NCBI GenBank assembly: GCA_026419775.2
Contig: JAOPGA020000612.1
Coordinates: 1-31,997 of the forward strand
Length of the DNA: 31,997 bases
From: Acrasis kona
Lineage: Eukaryota; Heterolobosea; Eutetramitea; Acrasida; Acrasidae
Direction: 5' to 3'
The translations under genes and the position numbers were made by a program. This document shows, piece by piece, positions 1 through 9,803 of this stretch (positions are counted from its first letter, which is position 1; each line of letters opens with the position of its first letter). The notes below the pieces were generated by a model. That model saw nothing but the letters and a program-made list of their open reading frames with translations, was not told the origin of the DNA and did not search any database.

Positions 1-160
1 CTCGGGCTCGTTAGTTATCTCTTGATTGATTTTGACGAGTGCCAAATCTATTATGACTTTGACATAATTATTATGACGAAAGAAATTGCAGGGATTACAA
101 TAGACGCGAGATCATTGAACACAATAGAATCAATGTTCAAGTTTATTACATTACACTTTT

Positions 161-1777
161 TTATAATTGTTTTGTTTCTTCCGCTATCGGCTCTCTCCAA
201 TCTACGCAACTTATCACCATTAAATAAGTATCTTCCTGTAGCTCCTCCGCTAATACATCTCCAAAATGATTTGGGAAAGGATCCGCACATTTTAATGTAT
301 TTATGAATATCTTGCAAAAATGTTCTTTTCCACCACAAGCAATGACATTTACATTATGCAGCTCTATGGGCCATGGCGTCTCTCCATTCATTATATTAAC
401 TCTTAAATTTGGAACAAAGGTCACAACATTTAGTCCTGCTTCAACTTCAATTTGTGGGTACATTAAGATGTTTTCAAATGAGTTGTTGGTTCGAATGACT
501 TTTCCGTTGCCATCCAAAACAATTATAATCGAATTGAGGCTGTCCAATATAGAGTTAGTTCTCTCTTCTTGAACAACAATTCTTTTGAATATGCTTGCTA
601 ATTTATGTTGAGCGGCGTTCATAGTCATAATTTTGAGCTTTGAGCTCTGGCGAATCTGATGGGAATTGTACAATCTTCTCAAAAAGAAAGCGAATACACA
701 CAAAGGTATCAATAATAGTGCGATGCAAACGCTGATGATTACTCCATAGTATTTGTTAACGTCTATAAATAAAGTCTTCACGAATGATGGTTGAGGGTAT
801 ATTGATAGCTCATATCTCCTCAAACCCATAAAAATTGAAATCTTTTTATTGTAAGAGATCAACTCAACCCCAGATTCTTGAAGTGTTATTTCGTTCTGCG
901 TGGAACTCACATACACAGATACGTTTTGTGGCATTAATACATCTTTGATGACAACGTTAACCTCTTTAGTTTTATCCATAGAGGAGGGCATAATATTGAG
1001 CACAGTCATCGTTCCGGATAGTATCATCGAATTATTGGGACCGCCAACCAAATACAATTGAGTACCACCTGCTCCAGGCATAGCAAGTGTTGTGAACGTC
1101 GTTACAGCAAGTAACCCAGGATTTTTTATTGCTTCATTGAGTGCTTTTAATTTTATATCAACAGAAGAGTGGTCATATCCCAAAGACTGCATTGTAGCAT
1201 TGTCCGTGTTTGGGACAGATATGTAATTATAATAATGCACAGAACGATTACCGACCGGAACATAACCAGTATCTTCCTTGTTGATTTCTTTAATAGAAAA
1301 ATTACTGTATTCTCTCCCTTTCTGTCTCGTGTCATACTCCACTTGTTTTATTTGATCATGAGTGCAACTTTTAATTAGATCAAGAGTCACCATGTATCCG
1401 TTCAATTCGCCGTCCACAATAGCAAATTGTACAAATTCATCGTATCCGATTTCACCATTTTTCAAATTCAACATGAACATTGTTCTTATCATTGCGTCCT
1501 TTGCGGCATCCAATGTGATTTGAATTGCTTTTCTGGTGTCCTGACAAAAACCATCAAAGTTGAGATCTAATTCCCTACTGCTTTCCTGTCTTACAAGTAT
1601 AAATGAAGTAACAGATGCGGCAATACACAATATAACTACGACCACTCCAAGTATCAAAGGTATAACATCTGGCCACTCGAATTTGAATTTAACATCTTCT
1701 ACAAGAGCCTCTACATACGAGGTGCCAGTAAACGATGTGTCCACTGTTGACTTCAGGTCGTTTGTTACTGCCTTCAT
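161..1777 (-). CDS. CHASE-PAS two-pass membrane sensor protein
   Basis: Single-exon gene of 538 residues. Seen: a short cytosolic N-terminus, a membrane segment at about 37-62, an extracellular region at about 63-343, a second membrane segment at about 344-366, then a helical linker and a PAS-like domain at about 405-530 (motif SIIIVLDGNGKVIRTN at 416-431). The extracellular part carries a CHASE signature near 192-240: a short motif ending LGYDHSS, then a long helix and VTTFTTL, matching the usual 'alGyD..s....r..al..A' pattern. CHASE domains bind small ligands in receptor kinases and cyclases of bacteria, plants and amoebae. No kinase, cyclase or phosphodiesterase follows the PAS; the frame ends in TAA 8 residues after WRE. 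It could be a decoy or adaptor receptor, or the output may lie on a separate protein. The PAS and topology calls are firm; the CHASE call is by motif. Confidence 0.8.
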   Translation of the reverse strand: MKAVTNDLKSTVDTSFTGTSYVEALVEDVKFKFEWPDVIPLILGVVVVILCIAASVTSFILVRQESSRELDLNFDGFCQDTRKAIQITLDAAKDAMIRTMFMLNLKNGEIGYDEFVQFAIVDGELNGYMVTLDLIKSCTHDQIKQVEYDTRQKGREYSNFSIKEINKEDTGYVPVGNRSVHYYNYISVPNTDNATMQSLGYDHSSVDIKLKALNEAIKNPGLLAVTTFTTLAMPGAGGTQLYLVGGPNNSMILSGTMTVLNIMPSSMDKTKEVNVVIKDVLMPQNVSVYVSSTQNEITLQESGVELISYNKKISIFMGLRRYELSIYPQPSFVKTLFIDVNKYYGVIISVCIALLLIPLCVFAFFLRRLYNSHQIRQSSKLKIMTMNAAQHKLASIFKRIVVQEERTNSILDSLNSIIIVLDGNGKVIRTNNSFENILMYPQIEVEAGLNVVTFVPNLRVNIMNGETPWPIELHNVNVIACGGKEHFCKIFINTLKCADPFPNHFGDVLAEELQEDTYLMVISCVDWREPIAEETKQL

Positions 1778-2125
1778 TTCTAATAATTATTACTGTCCAA
1801 CAGTTTCTTTATATTTGCATTACTTCAGAATCATGTAGTTCGTTACTTTTAGACGACGACTCACAAAAACAAAAGTGTCTTTTGGTGATAACATGAGTTG
1901 AAAGTGCGTTGATCATTTTTTTATGGGTGATGGCGAACCCTTTTAAAGAAAAAACTAGACTTTATTTGGTACTAACCAAGCGAATTCATACTGAGATTCG
2001 TAACTACATAATGTGCTGAAGCACCCGTCATCAACGACTCATTATTGAAGTAGACGAAATTACAGTGTAGTTCACAACAGTTGGAAATAAGTATTGAATT
2101 CATCTATTTAAAGAGTTGGTATTTA
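1778..2125. other. intergenic spacer between two minus-strand genes
   Basis: AT-rich 348-bp spacer. It must hold the promoter and 5' leader of the CHASE-PAS gene and the 3' end of the membrane glycoprotein gene. I see no further gene or repeat in it. Confidence 0.5.
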
Positions 2126-3683
2126 TTAAAATTGTTCATCAACAAGATCATCACTAAATCTCAAACGTTTCTGACTCTCAGTCCTATCTAATCGTGATTT
2201 AACTGGTACAGGGTGCCTAATAACTCTTTCTCTGCATCTAAGCATCACAAAGCATAGTAGGACGATAAAAAGTGTACATACAGCACCAATTAGAACAGCA
2301 CCTGCAATACAGGCTGCTATCATTATTGTTAAACTAGAGTCCATTCCCCTCATCTTATCAGAATCATTGTCGTAGATATTGATTGTGATGTCTTCACATG
2401 CACCATTACACCTAGTTTGCACCATCATGTGGTATACGCCTACTTGGATTGAAGTGTCCAAAGCAAAATAATGATCCTGCGACGTGATAAAAGGGTTTGT
2501 TCCGTACTGTCCCCTATCTATTCTGATATACATCAAATCTGAATTCTTCTCACTATTGTTATATTTGACCATCATGACCAACCTGTCACTGGTAGCATTT
2601 ATTGAGAAGTAATACCTGTGGTTGTTAATAGTAGGAATAGACAGGTGTCTACCAATAGGAATTATAGATATTGGCTTTTGAGAAACATGGACTGGAACTG
2701 TTATATCAGACATTGAAGTAAGACCAAGTAACACATTTCTACTTTCTGGACTAGGTAGAATGGTTACATTTGTGTATTTATTATTCTTGAAATGTGTAAT
2801 TGAATTTGAATTATAATCATGAACAAAGTTATTAGATCCAACGGATGGAACTGAAACTGTAATTTCAGTGTCCGCCAGTTGTTCTACTTGAAACAAGTAA
2901 GGTTTGTAGAATGTCCCTGCGATAATGTTATCACCTTGGGAAATATAGTCAGCACCTAAAGACACCTTTAGTGTTGCAACACCACAGTTGTCTGATTTAC
3001 AGTTGAAATTAATTGCAATGTATGTAATTTCATCCTGAGGAACATACCTTACGTAGTAACTTTGGGGATATTGGTCATTAGTACCAACTAATGGATCCAC
3101 TCCCCAATCATCACCACTACCAGCGATTATACTTAGCGGTGTGCTGTTAGAATAACACAAGATATGTAAGGGCAGAATGCTTCTTGATTCTACAAAAAAG
3201 TATTGAGTTTCTCGACGGTATTCTACAACTTCCCTATCCCAACTAAAAATCTGATTCATTGTTACGTTCTTTGTAGTTGCTAATATACTTATTCTACCAG
3301 ATGCAACGTTTCCCCAGTACACAATTCCGAAAAAGGATCTTTGTTGTAGCGAAGGTTCTATTGTGATATCTGCTCCAGACCTCTCATAATTAGTCTCTGA
3401 ATAATCTTTTGAACTCATTAAAACTTTGAAACCTGATTCACAAGGATCATCATTGTTGCAAACATCAGCGCTTATTATTTCAAGCCTTGTGTGATGAGGT
3501 AAAGTAAAGGAGAACTTTGAACTAGATCGTGTGTTATTGATGTCTACCAAAGTAATCTGATTGAAAACAAGTTCAAAGTCATCTGATACTTGATTAAATA
3601 TTGTCGCTAACTGCTGTCTTACCCAGTGCATTAACAAATAGAATCAACACAACAACCAATAGCAATTGAAAGACTGTCTTCAT
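2126..3683 (-). CDS. type I membrane glycoprotein with spliced signal-peptide exon
   Basis: Two exons: 3683..3623 and 3582..2126, joined across a 40-nt intron (GTAAG...ATCAG), giving 505 residues. Exon 1 encodes a textbook signal peptide (MKTVFQLLLVVVLILFVNAL) that is out of frame with exon 2 unless the intron is removed. Ignoring the intron gives a cytosolic-looking start (MLMHWVRQQ), so the splice decides the topology. The ectodomain (about 21-438) is beta-rich with many N-x-S/T sequons and scattered Cys. It vaguely recalls repeated pre-peptidase C-terminal (PPC)-like modules. One membrane helix at about 440-468 precedes a basic 37-residue tail. I recognise no family. A surface receptor or adhesion role is inference from topology only. 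Confidence 0.78.
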
Positions 3684-4603
3684 TGCTTTCTAAAATATTT
3701 TCTAGATCCAAACAGTTTAGATTTGATTTGATTCGTGCTGTTTCATATTATATAATAACAAACGCAAATAATTCCTATCGAATTAAAATTTAACCAACCG
3801 GTATCATACGTGTTGAGAACTTCTGTTGCCCTAATTTGATGATATTTATTTAATAATTGAACAGTTCATAAATCATATTTACACTTTAACAAACAAGATT
3901 GTACTGGACAAAAAAAATTCTATGGATGATGACAAAGTATTAAAGAAGTAATCAACTTGTCAACATCATGACTGATCTCTCTGGAATCCAAGCTGTACAC
4001 AGACCCTGGAAATGAACAGATGCACCTATTCACCGATTCTACATTTATTCATCATCGATGTATAATCATCTCATTGAGGGACATAATCTGAAATGTACTA
4101 TAACATCTTTTGCTTCAAAATCATCGCGTGTTATCAATCTATAGGTCTCTTTTAGTCTGTTCTATATTCGTAACTCTTAATACATCGTTATACTTTCAAC
4201 ACTTGATTGTACTCTTTTAGCTCCTGATTGCATTAATGTTTGTGAGCCATAAGATATCGAAAATCAAGGTGTCCTCAGTTGGTAGGTCACGTTTTCGCAA
4301 AAAAATCATTTACAATCAGTTGGGTTGATCAGAATAAACATATACACATCAACTAGAGATGGTGCTTATTTGCCGAGCTTCCATGGCTGAAGTGTTTCCA
4401 CTGCACTAAGTTTATCTTGTCGAAGTTTATTTTTAAGACATTAAACAAAAATACCCTTTTCGGAGTAATAACATTATCCCGTTAACAAGAGATCATGCTC
4501 ACATTCATTTTTAGAGTGTAATCCTAAAATATGACACAATATAAAAATATGATGATCATTTGTCAAAATGACACAATTATTTATTAAACACAACAACACA
4601 TCT
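3684..4603. other. 920-bp intergenic region, divergent promoters
   Basis: Lies between the start of the membrane glycoprotein gene (-) and the start of the GH17 gene (+), so it should contain both promoters. It is AT-rich with several oligo-A runs. I found no convincing coding exon. A tRNA-like patch near 4262-4335 was examined and rejected. Confidence 0.45.
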
Positions 4604-5815
4604 ATGAAAACTACATTTATTGCGCTGATCACACTAAACTTCCTTGCATGTTTCACATCGGCAACGATCCACGACCTCATGAAAGTCATGACCCCAAATG
4701 AAACCTCTCCTGGATGCGTAAGCTTTTCACCTTTTGTTAATGGAACCGCACCTCACTCAGGATTCTATCCATCAGACGCACTCATTGGACAACTCCTCAA
4801 TACACTTATCACGCAGACACCGTACAGATGTATAATGATTTATGACATGAGTGAACCGATTCTAAGACACGCACATGCACTCAACATTAAAGTCTTGGCC
4901 CACATTCACATTTCCGAGGACCTCATAATAAGCAACATTCAAAATGCCATTATGCTTGCTAAATTTTATCAAGACACTGTTTTGGGAATTAGTTGTGGAA
5001 GTGAGGTTGCCTTTCTAAACAACGACTTACCGGGAACTGCGGCCACTGTTAATGATTGTATAATAAAAGTGAAAGCCGGCGGCGTTACGCAGCCAGTTGG
5101 TTACATTGATGTTCCATCTGTATGGTGTAGTGGTAGAGATTATCCTTGTGTGCACCCATATTCGTTAGTATCTGAACATGTAGATTTCATTGGTCTTAAT
5201 TTGTTTCCGTACTGGCTCAACCAATTCTCTATAGTATGGGATTGTATCACGGCTAATCAGGCGGCTAACCTGACCTTGTTCCAATATCAATATATCAAGC
5301 AGTTATATAATGACAAACATGTCCTCATTACTGAATTTGGTTGGCCAGGAAGTGGTGAGCATGACATTGAAACAATTCCAAACGTAAAAACTAAGAAAAG
5401 TTGCGGTGTTGCTAATATCGTCAACCAAATGTCTGTAAACCAGCAAATCATTATAGGATGTGGTGAATTGGGAATACCTTGTAACATGTTTGAGGCATTT
5501 AACGAGGAGTGGAAAAGCAATGGAACTGTTGGTGATGTAAACCAGTATTGGGGTATATGTAGCGGATCTCCTAATGATAATTTTGCTTGCTTCAATATTC
5601 CAACTGGATTAATCTCAAATGAAATCGATAATATTACGGAGTCTACAATAATGCCTTCGTTTGAAGCTCCAATCACAACCACAAGTGCACCGCTGGAACA
5701 AGAAACAACTCCAGCCCAATCAGAACGCTCTGGGTGTGCCGATCTAGTACCTTCAAATTTTTCTGTCTTTGTAATAGTAATGTTGATGGCAATGAATACT
5801 TTCGGATTTAAATAG
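4604..5815 (+). CDS. GPI-anchored GH17 beta-1,3-glucanase-like protein
   Basis: Intronless. An ATG at 4568 is in frame, but the one at 4604 starts directly on a signal peptide (MKTTFIALITLNFLACFTSA) and is preferred, giving 403 residues. Seen (numbered from the 4568 ATG): a TIM-barrel glucanase pattern with acid/base Glu146 in GISCGSEVAF, nucleophile Glu256 in ITEFGWPG, and the family block FEAFNEEWK at 308-316. A Thr/Ser/Pro-rich stretch at about 356-387 and a hydrophobic C-terminus after a small-residue site (SGCADLV) suggest a GPI anchor. GH17 enzymes hydrolyse beta-1,3-glucan at the cell surface, so a role in a cyst or extracellular wall, or in digesting fungal food, is likely. The usual G-N-E acid/base motif reads G-S-E here. 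Confidence 0.86.
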   Translation: MKTTFIALITLNFLACFTSATIHDLMKVMTPNETSPGCVSFSPFVNGTAPHSGFYPSDALIGQLLNTLITQTPYRCIMIYDMSEPILRHAHALNIKVLAHIHISEDLIISNIQNAIMLAKFYQDTVLGISCGSEVAFLNNDLPGTAATVNDCIIKVKAGGVTQPVGYIDVPSVWCSGRDYPCVHPYSLVSEHVDFIGLNLFPYWLNQFSIVWDCITANQAANLTLFQYQYIKQLYNDKHVLITEFGWPGSGEHDIETIPNVKTKKSCGVANIVNQMSVNQQIIIGCGELGIPCNMFEAFNEEWKSNGTVGDVNQYWGICSGSPNDNFACFNIPTGLISNEIDNITESTIMPSFEAPITTTSAPLEQETTPAQSERSGCADLVPSNFSVFVIVMLMAMNTFGFK

Positions 5816-6575
5816 CATAGCCCAAGGCGACACACATTCACATTGTGAAATAGTGGTTTATTAAAAGTTGCAATAAATAAGATCTCCGCACTCACGCTGA
5901 CTTGTCAAGTATTCGGAAAAACTTGCGACCATAAGTCAAGCAAGTCATCTGGTTTCAGTCTTAGTGCCAAGCGCATTCGCTCTGTCACACATCCGTAAAT
6001 ATTGTAACGTGATTTTGAAATAAAGGGGCAATGTATTGATCAATAAAAGTTTATTAATCACAATCCAGACTTCAATTCTAAACAAGTTTCTGGCATCGCA
6101 ACTGCCAAACAAATCACATCTCTAAAATTGATGTTTGCAATTTTTTGGTGAATTTGTAGAAGACCGGACCGAAGGTAATTTGAATCAAAGTATCATCAGC
6201 ATCTGCTCCTCTTAAATAATGAATTTTTTTCGCAAGCATTCCACCAAGGAGTTTTTTCGTCTATGCTGTATTAGTTAGGCCTGAGCTGGTTCTTTCGTTG
6301 TGATAGAAGTTTAATTTCAAATTTAAGTCCATCCACTTCCTCAATCTTCCCTGTAATCAGCTATGAGTATGGCTTCGCACACAAAACATGTCCTGGTCAT
6401 CAAATCTGCCTCCATAGCTTGAAAATTTTAATTGTTCGAATTTATATCGTGGTGAAGCAGAGATGGGTGCACTTTTCATTTGATAAATCACTATTTTTGA
6501 CTTTTTCTTAGTCAAAAAGAATCTTGTAGCCTCCAATCGATCACAAATAATTACAAAATTAAAAATAACGCAAGG
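5816..6575. other. intergenic region with poly(A) signal and a possible small minus-strand gene
   Basis: AATAAA at 5872-5877 is the likely poly(A) signal of the GH17 gene. Between about 6060 and 6480 the minus strand shows intron-like borders (an acceptor at CTGATTACAG, and a branch-like CTAACTAATACAG) and open stretches beginning with an ATG near 6479. They might be a small gene diverging from the acidic-protein gene at 6576. I could not join them into one convincing protein, and more than one frame looks coding-like, so no CDS is called. Confidence 0.35.
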
Positions 6576-6887
6576 ATGTCCTCCGAACAAGAACTAAAAG
6601 AGCAATTAGCCTCGATACCGAATCACGATACCAAACATAAAAAAACAGAAGAATACAAAAATGCTTCCAGAGAAGAGTTAGTTGAGAAATTCGCTGAGGT
6701 CAAGGGTGGTTTATCTAATTTCGAACAACAAAAAGTTAATAACAAGGAGGGTTCCCCGTTAATAGAGCACGACAAGATACAAGACGAAGAATTTACTCTC
6801 GGAGAACCAAGCAAAGATGAGATGGAAAAAATAAACAATATAGTGGCACAAATAGATGAAGAAGTTAAGGAGGAGGTTGCTCATTAA
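6576..6887 (+). CDS. small acidic hypothetical protein
   Basis: Intronless 103-residue frame from ATG 6576 to TAA. It is very rich in Glu, Lys and Asp and lacks hydrophobic segments and Cys. Its C-terminal half (about 75-100) is predicted helical by eye and is strongly acidic (EEVKEEVAH end). It is probably cytosolic or nuclear and largely disordered. No family recognised. It converges with the telobox gene, whose stop lies 24 bp past this stop. Confidence 0.65.
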   Translation: MSSEQELKEQLASIPNHDTKHKKTEEYKNASREELVEKFAEVKGGLSNFEQQKVNNKEGSPLIEHDKIQDEEFTLGEPSKDEMEKINNIVAQIDEEVKEEVAH

Positions 6888-6911
6888 AATACATCCTTTT
6901 TATCATACATG

Positions 6912-8213
6912 TTAACTTAACAAACCAGCCTTGACCATATTACGATATTTATCTCTTAGCGAAACCCCATCTCTGCAAGGGTCAAATTCATACTTTCTCA
7001 GGATGTGCGACCAGTTACCTAATCCATACCTATCCAAACCTCTGACAAGATTCTTCACCTCCTGTTCAGACCAAAGCCTCTTCTTTGTTCCACCGCTCTT
7101 TTTCCTTGGGGGAGGTGTTCGCTTCTGGGTTCTTACAGCAACGGCTGGTTGTGGTTTGTCATTGTCAGAGTCAGATGAGAATAATTCAATCTCGTCCAAG
7201 GGCTCCTCTTCAATGTCGTCAAAGTCAAGTTTCTTTGCTGATGGATGATGGTCATTTAACCTACGCTTCTTGACGGCACTATCCGCTCTTCTCTTCTTTT
7301 TAAACTCCTGCACTTCCTCATTCGTCTGGTCCAAAATGTTCAACCAAGTATCATTGTCCATACCAAATTCTAATGAGGCTTGTGCAAGTTCGCCGAGCGT
7401 GACTTTTTGTTCTTGGTTGGAAGTGGATTTGGCCCCTAATAATTGTTCGTCGATAATGTCTGGACCGACGGGATCCGAATCAAGATCCATAAAACCGCCT
7501 GCTTCATTAAGGTCGACATTGTCATCATCTTCTCTAGGATCGTTGTCGTCATGTTGAACTGGGCTGGCAGCCTTTTTAATGCTGGACGACGGTTGGATGC
7601 CGGCGTCTGTTGGTTTTTTATCGGAGGGTGTGGAGGGGATGTGCTTGTCTAAAGGTTGTTCCACAATCTCCGCTTGAGCGGGTGCATTCTTGTTTATGTC
7701 AAGAATTTTCGGAGGTGGAAGCAAAGGAGCAATCTCCTGAATAAACAATAAGATTTGCTGGAACACTATTTTAGACTCGACACCCAGCAATTTTGTTTTT
7801 TCAGAGTTGGACTCTTTGAGCTCCCGGATTTCGTGTCTTAGGGAACAACACCATTGTACCTTTTGGATCAAATCCTCCAAGGTCTGCAAATGCCCTTCTG
7901 ATATTTCACTAACTGTTGGTTTGATTTGTTTCAAGTGTTCTAGAATTAAGGGTATACGCTCTTGACTTTGTTGTTCCGTTGAATTTATAACTCCCCTCAT
8001 CCAATTAAATAAGAATCTCGCCTGTACCCAGGAAGAATAATCTTTCATGCTGAATGGCTCTTTATGGGTTATGTTTTCAATAAACTCTAAAGTGATTAAT
8101 GTAACGGTGGTGTGATATAATTTACTGTTTGCAGCATCATCGGCATCAATTGACAAGAGATATTCTAACACCAGTCCTTGCGCATGGATTCTGGACGTTT
8201 GTTCTACATCCAT
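6912..8213 (-). CDS. TRF-like telobox Myb protein (telomere-repeat binding candidate)
   Basis: Intronless, 433 residues. The C-terminal end (378-430) is a single Myb/SANT domain (KKRLWSEQEVKNLV, Trp381 and Trp401) ending in the telobox-type third helix SLRDKYRNMVKAG, which matches the VDLKDKYRN signature of TRF1/TRF2 and plant telomere-binding proteins. The N-terminal 170 residues are all-helical and lack charge runs; by position and length they could be a TRFH-like dimerisation domain, but I cannot confirm that from sequence. The middle is acidic and disordered, with a bipartite nuclear signal at 305-318 (KKKRRADSAVKKRR). N-terminal helical domain, linker and C-terminal telobox is the TRF architecture. 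Probable role: binding double-stranded telomeric repeats. The alternative is a telobox transcription factor. Confidence 0.75.
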   Translation of the reverse strand: MDVEQTSRIHAQGLVLEYLLSIDADDAANSKLYHTTVTLITLEFIENITHKEPFSMKDYSSWVQARFLFNWMRGVINSTEQQSQERIPLILEHLKQIKPTVSEISEGHLQTLEDLIQKVQWCCSLRHEIRELKESNSEKTKLLGVESKIVFQQILLFIQEIAPLLPPPKILDINKNAPAQAEIVEQPLDKHIPSTPSDKKPTDAGIQPSSSIKKAASPVQHDDNDPREDDDNVDLNEAGGFMDLDSDPVGPDIIDEQLLGAKSTSNQEQKVTLGELAQASLEFGMDNDTWLNILDQTNEEVQEFKKKRRADSAVKKRRLNDHHPSAKKLDFDDIEEEPLDEIELFSSDSDNDKPQPAVAVRTQKRTPPPRKKSGGTKKRLWSEQEVKNLVRGLDRYGLGNWSHILRKYEFDPCRDGVSLRDKYRNMVKAGLLS

Positions 8214-9009
8214 CTTTTGTAATTATCGGTCAATTACAATCTTGCCGTTAAAGTCGAACAGATAATCCATGATTATGAACCAGTGGCCCGTTGGATATAT
8301 TGCAATAGCGAAGCAAATAATAAAGCAACCAAAAATAATCCTGCTTCTAGAAGCAGCAACTACAAGATTTATCAAAAAATTGAAATGAAGGCACATTCAA
8401 CATAACCTCACCCCAAAAGAAACTAACAAAAAATTTATGAAAAGCTGACATAGAAGCACTCTCAACCGGCTCCAATCTGTCAAACACGATTTGATTGTCG
8501 AATGAGTGTACAAAGTTCGCTAAGACGCGATGTATTCGGCTTGAAAACTACAGACCCAGAAGAGGAAAGGGATTTGGCGTACATTACGACGACTTGAAGA
8601 TCAAGACGAGTTGATTATCGGCTAAAGTGTTTCTTTAAGCATCATAAATCTATTAAACTTTGCAACTTAGTTCGAACACTTTCATTCATCCCATGCTACC
8701 GATACCTCTACTTCCATTACTACGGCTTGAGCGCAAACTGATCGGCATCACATTTCGATATAAATAAATCTTCCGCATAAAAATGCACTTGCGGTATTTA
8801 GGAGTTTCATGTGTACCATATTAATTAAAATAGTCATTTTTGTTAACATGTAACCTATATGGGACTTCGCTTTACAAGATATCCTATTTTTAAAAGTTAA
8901 ATATAACAGCCTAATCAATAATAGAATGTGATCTTCCAATCGGATAACCGATATCTTAAAAAATTGGCTCCCATTCACTAATCAAAAAATAAAAAACGTT
9001 GCCAAGACA
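8214..9009. other. divergent intergenic region, about 800 bp
   Basis: Separates the telobox gene (-) from the C2-like gene (+). A 31-codon frame from ATG 8502 (MSVQSSLRRDVF...) looks protein-like but stops without a clear donor, and no continuation is convincing. Nothing else is seen. Confidence 0.35.
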
Positions 9010-9585
9010 ATGCTACCTATGCCATCCATGTCTCTTAACATTCCAAGAAAGAGTGTTCAAACATTCATAGTACGATTCAATATACTACAGGTCGGTGGAC
9101 TCCTCACCATGTACAACAATCCGGTCAATGCTGGCGCACTATCTTTAAAATGTACTACAAAGGACGAAGACTCAGATAAAACAATAGTCGTCAACCTTTT
9201 GTCGGACAAAACAAAATGGAAGTATGACCAAGCGGAAAAGAAGTGGAAAGTCAGTTTGGACAAGCAGTTAGAGTTTGACACAGACTTTGCAAGATGGGGC
9301 CTAGATTATAAGACAAATCCCTGCCGCTTAGAGCTTCACAACACTGACTACGATGTACATCTCCAAGGCATCATGGACCTTTCTTCAATTGCAAAAAATC
9401 AAGACAGTATTAAATCCATTATTTTCGACAGCCTCAAGTCTGGTGATGACGATGTTTGTGAAATGAGGGTGTTCGTAACTCTTGTAAAGAGCGATATTCC
9501 AAGGCTTAGCAGGTTTTCTCCAATCCAAAGAAGGTCACTTCCCTCTGCCACTACTTTGAACAGAGCAAGAGAAGAGACGATATAA
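9010..9585 (+). CDS. C2-like (NT-C2-type?) domain protein
   Basis: Intronless, 191 residues. The first 150 are a beta-rich domain with the rhythm of NT-type C2 domains. It opens with a strand (TFIVRFNILQVGGL), has a central KWKVSLDKQLEF and NPCRLELHNTD region, and then a block (HLQGIMDLSSI) like the 'lG.v.iDLs.y' found near the end of these folds. The last 35 residues are basic and Ser/Arg-rich (SRFSPIQRRSL). NT-C2 proteins tether cytoskeleton or membranes, but the match here is by pattern only. No Ca2+-binding Asp cluster is obvious. Another beta-sandwich fold remains possible. Confidence 0.5.
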   Translation: MLPMPSMSLNIPRKSVQTFIVRFNILQVGGLLTMYNNPVNAGALSLKCTTKDEDSDKTIVVNLLSDKTKWKYDQAEKKWKVSLDKQLEFDTDFARWGLDYKTNPCRLELHNTDYDVHLQGIMDLSSIAKNQDSIKSIIFDSLKSGDDDVCEMRVFVTLVKSDIPRLSRFSPIQRRSLPSATTLNRAREETI

Positions 9586-9803
9586 CGAAAATTTTGTGAT
9601 GCATTCTCGGGACTTTGACAATCTCCGTCGTCTTTCGGGCGGACACCTTTTTGTACAACACTGTAAAAAATAAAATCCAACATTCGAACTGTAACCATCT
9701 AGTAGTTCATTTAATCCTGTTGTTACTCAATTAAAAAAAATTCATTTATAAAACAATTTATGACAAAAAGCATTTAAAAGTGAATGGTATATAATTAACA
9801 AGT

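Noticed and set aside
4262-4335. tRNA-like A-box (CAGTTGGTAGG) and B-box-like (GGTTGATC) pair
   Set aside because: D-stem and acceptor stem do not pair and the T-arm lacks a stem, so no cloverleaf forms.
4474-4689. 71-codon minus-strand frame
   Set aside because: Antisense to the GH17 signal-peptide region, with no protein-like signature.
8502-8597. 31-codon plus-strand frame MSVQSSLRRDVF...
   Set aside because: Protein-like but ends quickly, and no donor/acceptor pair gives a convincing continuation.
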